From DATHWB01 sp040902855 (GTDB lineage Bacteria; Actinomycetota; Acidimicrobiia; Spongiisociales; ZC4RG35): a DNA stretch of 24,317 nt. A program made the translations under genes and the position numbers. The stretch's first letter is position 1. Each line of letters starts with the position of its first letter. The stretch lies in the NCBI GenBank assembly GCA_040902855.1, contig JBBDWN010000087.1, positions 1-24,317 of the forward strand. The letters are read 5' to 3'. The notes beneath the pieces were generated by a model that saw only the letters and a list, made by a program, of their open reading frames with translations, was not told the origin of the DNA and made no database searches. Shown piece after piece: positions 1-6,598 of this stretch.

Positions 1-1997
1 AGCGCCGCCGCGTTCTTGACTGGCGCTTGGCACACGAAGTCCTCGCACACGAACGCCCACGTCTCGTTCTCCCGGTGTCGCCCGTCCAACAAAGGCACCG
101 CATCTGATCCGTCGCCGTCACGGTCGATGGCGAGCACGAGGTTGGGCCGGTACCGGCTCCACACGACGCGGGCCATCACGTCGGCATCCTCGCCGACGAC
201 GGCCACTTCCACGGCACCAGAGACGTCGAAGTCGATCACGCCGAGCATGTGCCCGACTGCCGACGGCGAGCGCTCGACGATCAAGGCCGCTGCTCGCATC
301 GCGCCTTCCGCTTGGACGACGAGATCGTGCTCGCCCGTGTAGGCGGCGAGTCGCATGAGGGCATCCGCCGCCATCGAGTTCCCCGACGGAGAAGGATTGT
401 CCATCAGATCCTTCTGGCGTACGAGCAAGTGCTCGGAGTCAGAACCGCTCGTGTAGAAGCCGCCGTCCTCGGCCGCGAACAGGTTGGGGATCGTTCTCGT
501 GAGTCGCTCGGCCTCGATGAACCACCGCAGCTCGCCTGTCGCCTCGTAGAGGCTGAAACATCCCAGCGCCAGGGCGGCGTGGTCCTCGGCGAAGGCAGGG
601 ACTTTCGCCTCGCCTTCCGCCCACACGCGCAGGAGTCTGCCGGTCGAATCGGTCAGACGGTCGAGGACGAAGTCGGCGCAGCGGGCGGCACGGTCGATGA
701 AATCCGGCCGTCCGAGCACCGCTCCCGCCTCGGCGAACGCACGAATCGCCAGCCCGTTCCACGCGGCGACGACTTTGTGGTCGAGTCCAGGGCGCGGGCG
801 ACGATCTCGGACATCGAACAGCACTTGGCGAACTTCTTGGTCGAGTCGGCGAGCTTCGGGCTGTTCGATTCCGAGGATTTCGGCCACCTCGGAGAGCAGG
901 TGGGCGTGGTGGAGGATGTTCGCTCCCTCGAAGTTGCCGCCTGCGGTGATTCCGTATCGGGCAATTGCGAAGTCGGCACGATCGCCCAGCGCCTCTCTGA
1001 GCTCGGGTTCGGTCCACACGTAGAAGGTCCCCTCGGCGCCCTCGGAGTCGGCATCCTCGGCCGAAGTGAATCCGCCTTCGGGGTTGCTCAGATCGCGGGC
1101 CAGGTACTCCAGGGTCCGAACTGCCACCTCGGTGAACCATTCCGAGTCGAAGACCTGGCCGGCCCGGAGGTACAGCCGCGCCAGTTGAGCGTTGTCGTAG
1201 AGCATCTTCTCGAAGTGCGGGACGAGCCATTCGGCGTCCACCGAGTAGCGGGCGAAACCGCCGCCGAGGTGGTCGTGGATGCCGCCGGCGGCCATCCGTT
1301 CCAGCGTCTGGCGAACCATCGGTCCCGCCTTCGGGGCCCAACTCCGGCCGGTGATGCGCAACAGGAAGTCGAGTGCGGGCTGCTGCGGAAACTTCGGCGC
1401 TCCGCCGAGGCCTCCGTTCACAGCGTCGAAGTCTTGTTCGAGTTGGCCGTACGCTCGTTGCAGGGAGTCGGCGTCCGGCGGCGTCTCGCCGGATGGGATG
1501 GGCCGACTGATCGCCTCGGTGAGCTGCTCTGCCTGGTCGAACAGTTCTCCCCGGCGCTGGCCCCACGCCTCGGAGATCGCGGTGAGAAGTTGGGTGAATG
1601 ACGGCATCCCGTGCCGAGGTTCCGACGGGAAATACGTCCCGGCGTAGAAGGGACGACGGTCGACATCGAGGAACACGGTCATCGGCCATCCGCCCCGCCC
1701 CGTCATCGCCTGGGTGGCGCTCATGTAGATCGCGTCGACATCGGGGCGTTCTTCCCTGTCGACTTTGATGTTGACGAAGCGCTCGTTCATGAGGGCGGCC
1801 GTTCTGGCGTCCTCGAATGACTCGTGCGCCATCACGTGACACCAATGACACGCCGAGTAGCCGATGGAGAGGAGGATCGGGACGTCGCGGGAACGGGCAG
1901 CCTCGAACGCCTCGTCGCCCCACTCGTACCAGTCGACGGGATTGTCGGCGTGCTGGCGGAGGTAGGGAGAGGTGGATCGGATCAGGCGGTTCGGCAT
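1..1997 (-). CDS. Thioredoxin-like DUF255 protein (YyaL/SSP411 family), 3' end cut by window
   Basis: The reading frame starts at ATG 1997 and stays open for 665 codons to the left edge, where the stop is missing. The N-terminus reads MPNRLIRSTSPYLRQHADNP, the hallmark of the DUF255 thioredoxin-like domain, with the family CHWC motif at residues 50-53 (CHWCHVM). The remainder is an alpha/alpha-toroid of the kind seen in N-acylglucosamine epimerase-like folds, including the stretch GGFARYSVDAEWLVPHFEKM. The end visible here (FVCQAPV) is the usual C-terminus, so only a few residues are probably lost. GGAGAG at 2001-2006 lies 3-5 bases before the ATG and supports the start. The biochemical role of the family is unsettled: a redox or sugar-related function has been proposed, and I do not assign one. 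It is transcribed divergently from the sigma factor. Confidence 0.93.
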   Translation of the reverse strand, partial: MPNRLIRSTSPYLRQHADNPVDWYEWGDEAFEAARSRDVPILLSIGYSACHWCHVMAHESFEDARTAALMNERFVNIKVDREERPDVDAIYMSATQAMTGRGGWPMTVFLDVDRRPFYAGTYFPSEPRHGMPSFTQLLTAISEAWGQRRGELFDQAEQLTEAISRPIPSGETPPDADSLQRAYGQLEQDFDAVNGGLGGAPKFPQQPALDFLLRITGRSWAPKAGPMVRQTLERMAAGGIHDHLGGGFARYSVDAEWLVPHFEKMLYDNAQLARLYLRAGQVFDSEWFTEVAVRTLEYLARDLSNPEGGFTSAEDADSEGAEGTFYVWTEPELREALGDRADFAIARYGITAGGNFEGANILHHAHLLSEVAEILGIEQPEARRLDQEVRQVLFDVRDRRPRPGLDHKVVAAWNGLAIRAFAEAGAVLGRPDFIDRAARCADFVLDRLTDSTGRLLRVWAEGEAKVPAFAEDHAALALGCFSLYEATGELRWFIEAERLTRTIPNLFAAEDGGFYTSGSDSEHLLVRQKDLMDNPSPSGNSMAADALMRLAAYTGEHDLVVQAEGAMRAAALIVERSPSAVGHMLGVIDFDVSGAVEVAVVGEDADVMARVVWSRYRPNLVLAIDRDGDGSDAVPLLDGRHRENETWAFVCEDFVCQAPVKNAAA

Positions 1998-2070
1998 GTG
2001 CTCTCCGGACAGGGGAAGTCGAGGGTATCGGGACGGCTGGCTCAACCGGGCGGTCGCTGACGGGAACAAT

Positions 2071-2167
2071 TTCCCACAGTTCGGCGTTGCTGTGGATAAG
2101 TCTGTGGACATGCTGGGGATCCCGGGGTTCTCCTGGGGGAAACATCTGGGGATACCTCTGGGGAAAC
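2071..2167. promoter_or_regulatory. Cluster of DnaA-box-like motifs and 12-bp iterons
   Basis: TGTGGATAA at 2091-2099 is the exact reverse complement of the classical DnaA box TTATCCACA. Next to it TGTGGACA (2103-2110) is the reverse complement of the actinobacterial box core TGTCCACA, and TTCCCACA (2071-2078) is a weaker match on the other strand. Then come TGGGGAT (2114-2120), TGGGGGAAAC (2134-2143), TGGGGATAC (2147-2155) and TGGGGAAAC (2159-2167); the last three form 12-13-bp tandem units. Function is inferred only: a DnaA-binding control site for the flanking divergent genes, or chance in GC-rich DNA. Confidence 0.4.
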
Positions 2168-2220
2168 TTTTCGTTTCACTCCGATGAACGTGGGGTAGAT
2201 GAGAAACATGCCCGCAGGGG

Positions 2221-2249
2221 TTCACAAACGACCACCCATCTGTCATATT
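2221..2249 (+). promoter_or_regulatory. Candidate sigma70-type promoter for the sigma gene
   Basis: TTCACA (2221-2226) matches the -35 consensus TTGACA at five of six positions. It is followed by a 17-base spacer and CATATT (2244-2249), which matches TATAAT at four of six. It points towards the sigma factor gene and would give a long leader containing the 2365-2404 hairpin. The spacing and match are good, but there is no experimental support. Confidence 0.4.
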
Positions 2250-2364
2250 GAGGCCCCGTGTCTGCTCGGTTCGCGAAACCCAGGCGAGGCCTGAGCGCAG
2301 CTCGAGACCGCACCTTTCGTGGCCCTGCAGCCGCTCGGTATGTTCCGAATGGCTGTCGTCGTGA

Positions 2365-2404
2365 GACGGAAAGCGCGGACACGGACTGACGGACGCTTTC
2401 CGTC
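2365..2404 (+). repeat. Perfect 11-bp inverted repeat in the sigma factor leader
   Basis: GACGGAAAGCG (2365-2375) and CGCTTTCCGTC (2394-2404) are exact reverse complements separated by 18 bases. As RNA this gives a strong stem-loop about 20 bases before the N gap. No T-run follows, so it is not a textbook intrinsic terminator; a leader regulatory structure or protein-binding palindrome is possible. Confidence 0.55.
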
Positions 2405-2405
2405 G

Positions 2406-2424
2406 AACACCAATTCTCCAACAC
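2406..2424 (+). repeat. Left copy of 19-mer at gap edge
   Basis: AACACCAATTCTCCAACAC directly abuts the N run on its left. It is identical to 2525-2543. Most simply it is the same genomic sequence present at the ends of both contigs rather than a biological direct repeat. Confidence 0.8.
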
Positions 2425-2524
2425 NNNNNNNNNNNNNNNNNNNNNNNNNNNNNNNNNNNNNNNNNNNNNNNNNNNNNNNNNNNNNNNNNNNNNNNNNNNN
2501 NNNNNNNNNNNNNNNNNNNNNNNN
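2425..2524. other. Assembly gap (100 N)
   Basis: Exactly 100 N, the conventional placeholder for a scaffold join of unknown size. The 19-mer AACACCAATTCTCCAACAC stands immediately before it (2406-2424) and again immediately after it (2525-2543). Identical contig ends like this suggest the two contigs overlap and the gap has no real length. Confidence 0.95.
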
Positions 2525-2543
2525 AACACCAATTCTCCAACAC
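2525..2543 (+). repeat. Right copy of 19-mer at gap edge
   Basis: AACACCAATTCTCCAACAC directly follows the N run and is identical to 2406-2424. Merging the two copies would remove 119 positions from this window and bring the hairpin at 2365-2404 to about 50 bases upstream of the sigma start codon. Confidence 0.8.
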
Positions 2544-2573
2544 AACTCGTCGCCCTTCGGAGGTTCGATACCA

Positions 2574-3563
2574 GTGGCAACAGCTGAAACGCGTAACAAG
2601 GCCGAAAAGGACAAGGCTCGCAAGTCTGTCGTGAGCAAGCTCACCGATGAGCGCGGCCGTCTCACCACCGACCTTGTGTCGCAGTACCTGACCGCCATCG
2701 GCGAATACGACCTGCTCACCGCCGAACAAGAGGTCGAACTGGCCCAGCGCATCGAGGCCGGCGAGGAAGCCGCCGAGCGACTGGAGAAGGGCGACTACTC
2801 CGGCAAGAAGGAAGAGATCGAACTGCGCCGCCACGAGCGCAAGGGCCGTGAGGCCAAGGACGCGTTCCTCACCGCCAACCTGCGTCTCGTCGTCGCCAAC
2901 GCCCGTCGGTACGCCAACACCTCCGGGATCGACTTTCTCGATCTCATCCAGGAAGGCAACCTCGGGCTCATCCGTGCCGTCGAGAAGTTCGACTGGCGCA
3001 AAGGCTTCAAGTTCTCGACCTATGCGACTTGGTGGATTCGACAGGCGATCACCCGTGCCATCGCCGACAAGTCGCGAACGGTGCGCATCCCCGTTCATCT
3101 GCACGACACTCTCGCTGCCGTACGTGCCGCTCAGGCCAGCCTCAAGGCCGAACTCGGTCGCGACCCCCGCCCCGAAGAGATTGCCGAAGAGGCCGGAGTC
3201 ACGGTCGACAAGGTCGAACTGGCACTTGGCGTCGCCGACACCGTCTCGCTCGAACAGCCGGTTGGCGAGGATGGCGCCCAACTCGGTGATTTCATCGAGG
3301 ACGCCGACGCTGCGGACCCGGTGCAGATCACCGAAGAGATGGACGTCGCCAATTCGCTTCGCAAGTCGATCGAGCGTCTCCCCACGCGTGAGGGCCGGAT
3401 CCTCGCTCTCCGCTACGGCTTCTACGACGGTGTGCCTCGCACGCTCGAGGAGATCGGCGAAGAGTTCAACTTGACTCGCGAGCGGATCCGTCAACTCGAG
3501 AAGCTGGCGCTGTGCCGGCTGCGTCACCCGTCCTTCGGGATCCGTGAGCAAGACCTGATCTGA
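2574..3563 (+). CDS. RNA polymerase sigma-70 family factor (RpoD/SigA-like)
   Basis: A 329-residue sigma factor that directs RNA polymerase to promoters. Region 1.2 is at about residues 33-66 (DLVSQYLTAIGEYDLLTAEQ), followed by a charged insert at 67-92. Region 2 is at about 95-165, with NLRLVVANARRY, DLIQEGNLGLIRAVEKFD and FKFSTYATWWIRQAI. Region 3 spans about 175-250 and region 4 about 258-320, with the helix-turn-helix RTLEEIGEEFNLTRERIRQL. Region 1.1 is absent, as in short primary or group 2 sigmas. GTG 2574 is preferred because GGAGG (2559-2563) lies 10 bases upstream and sigma homology begins soon after. The end of region 4.2 (LEKLALCRLRHPS) departs from the usual IEAKALRKLRHP, so primary versus alternative status is open. 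Confidence 0.92.
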   Translation: MATAETRNKAEKDKARKSVVSKLTDERGRLTTDLVSQYLTAIGEYDLLTAEQEVELAQRIEAGEEAAERLEKGDYSGKKEEIELRRHERKGREAKDAFLTANLRLVVANARRYANTSGIDFLDLIQEGNLGLIRAVEKFDWRKGFKFSTYATWWIRQAITRAIADKSRTVRIPVHLHDTLAAVRAAQASLKAELGRDPRPEEIAEEAGVTVDKVELALGVADTVSLEQPVGEDGAQLGDFIEDADAADPVQITEEMDVANSLRKSIERLPTREGRILALRYGFYDGVPRTLEEIGEEFNLTRERIRQLEKLALCRLRHPSFGIREQDLI

Positions 3564-3584
3564 GGGTGCGTCCCGAATCCTGAA

Positions 3585-3626
3585 ACGATGAAGCGAAGCC
3601 CAGCCGTCATGGCCTGACTTCATCGT
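3585..3626 (+). terminator. Inverted repeat after the sigma gene, possible terminator
   Basis: ACGATGAAG (3585-3593) and CTTCATCGT (3618-3626) are exact reverse complements with a 24-base loop, starting 21 bases after the sigma stop codon. No T-tract follows, so this is at best a non-canonical terminator or a 3' end-stabilising hairpin. The rest of the spacer up to 3748 shows nothing recognisable. Confidence 0.35.
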
Positions 3627-3748
3627 CGATCCGCAAAGGCTGGACCTCGGCGGCCAAACGAAGTCCTTGCGGAATTCCTGTGGACGTGGCGGCCAGTGCA
3701 TCGAGGGAACGGTCAGAGGGGACCGCCCGATGGCGGCTGCAGTGTCGG

Positions 3749-3754
3749 TACACT
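3749..3754 (+). promoter_or_regulatory. -10-like element, leaderless start of CBS gene
   Basis: TACACT (TANNNT) is followed by six bases and then GTG 3761, placing the expected transcription start on the first base of the start codon. No clear -35 is visible. GGAG at 3755-3758 is too close to the GTG to be a normal ribosome binding site, which fits leaderless translation. Confidence 0.45.
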
Positions 3755-3760
3755 GGAGTC

Positions 3761-4144
3761 GTGCTTCTTCGGGACCTCGTCAGCGGATCACCCTTTATCT
3801 GTGGGCCGGACACGTCGCTCACGGAGGTGGCGCGGAACATGGTCGAATTGGGTCACGGTTCCGTCGCGGTGATCGATGGTCGCGACCTCGTGGGCATCCT
3901 CACCGAGCGCGATGTTGTGCGGGCCGTCGCCGACGGGGTGGACCTCGGCTCGGTGCCAGTCAAGAGCCGGATGGCCGCCGAACCCGACGTCTTCGGACCC
4001 GAAGTCGACGTCTTCGAAGCCGGTGAGTTCCTACTGGAGAGCGGATATCGCCATCTTCCGGTGGTCGAAGACGGCACCTTGCTCGGTGTCGTGTCCCTCC
4101 GGGACCTGCTTCGGGCGGTTCTCGCCTCGACCGACGACGACTGA
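3761..4144 (+). CDS. Two-CBS-domain protein
   Basis: A 127-residue protein built almost entirely of a CBS pair (Bateman module): CBS1 at about residues 5-58, ending GILTERDVVRAV, and CBS2 at about 69-122, ending GVVSLRDLLRAV. Such modules bind adenine nucleotides and usually act as sensors. As there is no attached catalytic domain, its partner is unknown. GTG 3761 begins VLLRDLVSG, right at the first CBS domain; a longer start at 3680 would add an Arg-rich stretch without domain similarity and would lie upstream of the TACACT element. The protein is cytoplasmic. It is followed after 49 bases by livH and may be co-transcribed with it, though that link is only positional. Confidence 0.85.
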   Translation: MLLRDLVSGSPFICGPDTSLTEVARNMVELGHGSVAVIDGRDLVGILTERDVVRAVADGVDLGSVPVKSRMAAEPDVFGPEVDVFEAGEFLLESGYRHLPVVEDGTLLGVVSLRDLLRAVLASTDDD

Positions 4145-4178
4145 ACGGTCTCGCCAGCCTTCGCCGTGGCAGCGTGCC

Positions 4179-4184
4179 TATGCT
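4179..4184 (+). promoter_or_regulatory. -10-like element upstream of livH
   Basis: TATGCT fits TANNNT and lies nine bases before GTG 4194, so a transcript would begin almost at the start codon. This is slightly longer than the six-to-seven-base spacing at other genes in the window. No obvious -35 is seen, so read-through from the CBS gene is an alternative. Confidence 0.3.
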
Positions 4185-4193
4185 CTCGGCTTC

Positions 4194-5588
4194 GTGACAG
4201 GCTCAGCAGCGGCACTCGAGGCGGGCTCCCGCCGTTCATGGCGGCTGCTCGCGCTATTCGCTCTGATCGGTGTGGTGCTTCTGGTTCCCCTCGAAGGTGT
4301 GGCGCAGGAGGGCGACACGATCGTCAGCCAACTGAGGGTCGAGAACGCCGAGGGAGAGCGTGTCGGCGTCGAGGGCATCCGGCTCGTGGTGGCAACCGAA
4401 GACGAGGTTGAGGTCGGCGAAGGCGTGTCGGATGCCGAAGGGCTCTTCGAGGTCGGCGTGCCAGGACCCGGGACCTATGTCGTCACGATCGACGAGGGCA
4501 CCCTGCCCGCCGGTGTGTTCCTACGCGACCCGACACGGACCTCCGTCACGATCAACGTCCTCCCTGGTCAGCCCGGACGGGCACTTTTCGCCCTCAGTCC
4601 CACGCCGCCGGTCGATGACGAGGGCACGGTCCTTGGCGGATCGCTCGGATTCTCGGGACGAGCACTCGCCCAGCTCACTACGGAGGGTTTGAAGCTCGGA
4701 CTCTTCCTCGCCATGGCCGCCATCGGGCTTTCCCTCATCTTCGGGACGACCGGGCTGGTCAATTTCGCCCACGGCGAGATGATCGGCTGGGGCATGTTGA
4801 TGGCGTACTTCTTCAACTTCTATGGGTTCGCCGGTGCCTTTGGATTCCTGTCCGGTCTTCCCCCTCCTTTCGGCGGAGGCGTCAATCTGATCTTCGCGAT
4901 CATCCTCGCCACGATCTTCGGCGCAGGCCTCGGATACCTGATGGACAAGGTCGTGTTCGGCCCTCTGCGCAAGCGCGGAGTGTCGTTGATCGCCCAGCTC
5001 GTCGTCACCATCGGCATCTCGATTTTCCTGCGTTTCGTGTACCTCTTCGCCTTCGGTGGCGTTCCCCGGTTCTATCGGGACTACACCGCCCAGTCGGGTA
5101 TCGAGTTCTTCGGACTCGTCACCATCACACCCAAGGATCTGGTCACCGGTGGGCTCTCGTTGCTCATCCTGATCGGTGTCGGCGTCGTCCTCACTTTCAC
5201 CCGGATCGGAAAGGCGATGCGGGCCGTGGCAGACAACCGGGATCTGGCAGAGTCTTCGGGGATCGACGTGCAGAAGGTCATCCGGTTCGTGTGGGTGTCC
5301 GGTGGGGCGCTCGCCGCCCTCGGCGGCGCCTTCCTGGGGCTCTCGGAGGTGGTCGGATTCAACACCGGATTCCGGTTCCTGCTCCTCATCTTCGCCGGCA
5401 CAATCCTGGGTGGGCTCGGGACGGCGTATGGCGCTCTCGTCGGGTGTCTGCTCGTGGGAATCGGGGTGCAGGTGTCGACCTTGTTCATTCCCACCGAGCT
5501 GAAGAATGTCGGGGCCCTGGCGGTGCTCATCGTGGTGCTCGTCATCCGCCCGCAGGGGATCATGGGCAAGGCTGAGAGGATCGGATAG
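4194..5588 (+). CDS. livH: Branched-chain amino acid ABC permease LivH with N-terminal beta-sandwich domain
   Basis: A 464-residue permease subunit for import of branched-chain amino acids or related amides. The permease part (about residues 160-464) has LivH signatures GLSLIFGTTGLVNFAHGEM, the loop GKAMRAVADNRDLAESSGID and the ending VIRPQGIMG, with about eight hydrophobic segments. LivH is usually about 300 residues. The extra N-terminus here has a signal- or TM-like segment (17-33, LLALFALIGVVLLVPL), then about 95 residues at 43-135 that look like a CnaB/carboxypeptidase-regulatory-like beta-sandwich (VSDAEGLFEVGVPGPGTYVV), then a linker. GTG 4194 is chosen because it directly precedes the signal segment and follows a TATGCT element; the open frame upstream overlaps the CBS gene. 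livM begins eight bases after the stop. Confidence 0.9.
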   Translation: MTGSAAALEAGSRRSWRLLALFALIGVVLLVPLEGVAQEGDTIVSQLRVENAEGERVGVEGIRLVVATEDEVEVGEGVSDAEGLFEVGVPGPGTYVVTIDEGTLPAGVFLRDPTRTSVTINVLPGQPGRALFALSPTPPVDDEGTVLGGSLGFSGRALAQLTTEGLKLGLFLAMAAIGLSLIFGTTGLVNFAHGEMIGWGMLMAYFFNFYGFAGAFGFLSGLPPPFGGGVNLIFAIILATIFGAGLGYLMDKVVFGPLRKRGVSLIAQLVVTIGISIFLRFVYLFAFGGVPRFYRDYTAQSGIEFFGLVTITPKDLVTGGLSLLILIGVGVVLTFTRIGKAMRAVADNRDLAESSGIDVQKVIRFVWVSGGALAALGGAFLGLSEVVGFNTGFRFLLLIFAGTILGGLGTAYGALVGCLLVGIGVQVSTLFIPTELKNVGALAVLIVVLVIRPQGIMGKAERIG

Positions 5589-5596
5589 ATGAAGAC

Positions 5597-6598
5597 ATGA
5601 TCGACTGGGGATTCATCTTCTCACAGAGCCTCACGCAGGCGATCGACTTCAACGCCATCGCGTTCGTGCTCGCCGCCATGGGCATCAACGTCCACTTCGG
5701 CTACGCCGGGCTTCTCAACTTCGGTCAGATCGGGTTCGTGGCAATGGGAGCCTATGGATTCGGACTCACTCTCACGTGGTTCGGAATCCCGAACGTGTTC
5801 GTGGCCGTGCTGGTCGGCATCGGGTTCTCCGTGATCTTCGCTCTGCTCCTGGGGATCCCGACCCTGCGCCTGCGCTCCGACTATTTGGCGATCGTCACGA
5901 TTGCCGCGGCCGAGATCGTGCGGTTGGTTGCACGGTCGACCCCTCTGCGGCCGATCACCGGCGGCGCCGAAGGACTCAACCAGTTCATCGGTCCGTTCCG
6001 CGATCTGAATCCCTTCAACGCCAGCGGAACGTACGGCTTCGGACCCTGGTCGTACCGGGGGACGCAGCTCTTCGTGATCATCCTTGGCTGGATACTGGTG
6101 GCGTTCGTCGTATATCTCGTCTGGCAGCTCATGCGGAGTCCGTGGGGCCGAGTCGTCAAGGCGATCCGGGAAGACGAAGACGCCGCCCGGGCGCTCGGCA
6201 AGAACGCCTATTGGTACAAGCTGCAGGCCCTCATCCTCGGTGGCGTCCTCGGTGGACTCGCGGGGATCGTCCTTGCGCTCGGCAACGCCGCCATCCAGCC
6301 CGACTTCTTCTCCGCGCCCCAGACGTTCCTGTTCTGGCTGGTCTTGATCCTGGGAGGAGTCGGCCGGGTGTGGTCACCTGTGGTGGGAGCGGTGCTGTAT
6401 TGGGTGATCATCACCTTCATCCGCAACCTTGGTCGACAACTCGTTTCGGCCGGCTACGTTCCCACGACCGTGATCGACACCAGTCAGATCGACCAGATCC
6501 AGTTCTGGATCGTCGGCCTCTCGCTGGCGCTCCTGATGGTGTTCCGACCACAGGGGATCTTCGGGTCCCGAGAGGAGATGGCTCTCGATGCTCGATGA
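5597..6598 (+). CDS. livM: Branched-chain amino acid ABC permease LivM
   Basis: A 333-residue second permease subunit that pairs with LivH in the membrane. It has the N-terminal LivM pattern GINVHFGYAGLLNFGQIGFV, the middle TLRLRSDYLAIVTIAAAEIVRL and the cytoplasmic coupling-loop motif GRVVKAIREDEDAARALGKN (about residues 192-211), which contacts the ATPases. It ends FRPQGIFG. Length is typical. The start ATG 5597 lies eight bases after the livH stop. The nearest purine-rich stretch (GAGAGGA, about 5574-5580) is far from the start, so translational coupling to livH is likely. The last 11 bases overlap the livG start. Confidence 0.93.
   Translation: MIDWGFIFSQSLTQAIDFNAIAFVLAAMGINVHFGYAGLLNFGQIGFVAMGAYGFGLTLTWFGIPNVFVAVLVGIGFSVIFALLLGIPTLRLRSDYLAIVTIAAAEIVRLVARSTPLRPITGGAEGLNQFIGPFRDLNPFNASGTYGFGPWSYRGTQLFVIILGWILVAFVVYLVWQLMRSPWGRVVKAIREDEDAARALGKNAYWYKLQALILGGVLGGLAGIVLALGNAAIQPDFFSAPQTFLFWLVLILGGVGRVWSPVVGAVLYWVIITFIRNLGRQLVSAGYVPTTVIDTSQIDQIQFWIVGLSLALLMVFRPQGIFGSREEMALDAR

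Larger units (their letters stand above)
1998..2573. other. Control region between DUF255 gene and sigma factor
   Basis: No convincing gene lies in these 576 positions, 100 of which are N. Visible items are DnaA-box-like motifs (2071-2167), a candidate sigma70 promoter (2221-2249), a perfect inverted repeat (2365-2404), the assembly gap (2425-2524) flanked by the same 19-mer, and the Shine-Dalgarno sequence of the sigma gene (2559-2563). An open frame runs through the N gap in phase with the sigma factor, but its upstream part does not resemble sigma region 1.1 and the gap length is not real, so it is not taken as coding. Confidence 0.7.

Noticed and set aside
249..1601. 450-codon open frame on the plus strand
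   Set aside because: It is antisense to the DUF255 gene and shows no family motif; long antisense frames are common in GC-rich coding DNA.
439..2145. 568-codon open frame on the minus strand
   Set aside because: It is Arg/Pro-rich, has no recognisable domain, and lies in another frame of the same strand as the clear DUF255/YyaL gene. It is a shadow of GC-rich codon use.
2071..2167. Chromosomal origin oriC
   Set aside because: No dnaA, dnaN, gyrB or rpmH gene and no clear AT-rich unwinding region nearby. Only the motif cluster is reported.
2406..2543. 19-bp direct repeat as a target-site duplication or attachment site
   Set aside because: Both copies touch the N run exactly, which points to overlapping contig ends rather than an inserted element; no mobile gene is present.
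2319..2573. N-terminal extension of the sigma factor through the N gap
   Set aside because: The extension is unrelated to sigma region 1.1, crosses a gap of unknown true length, and a good ribosome binding site precedes GTG 2574.
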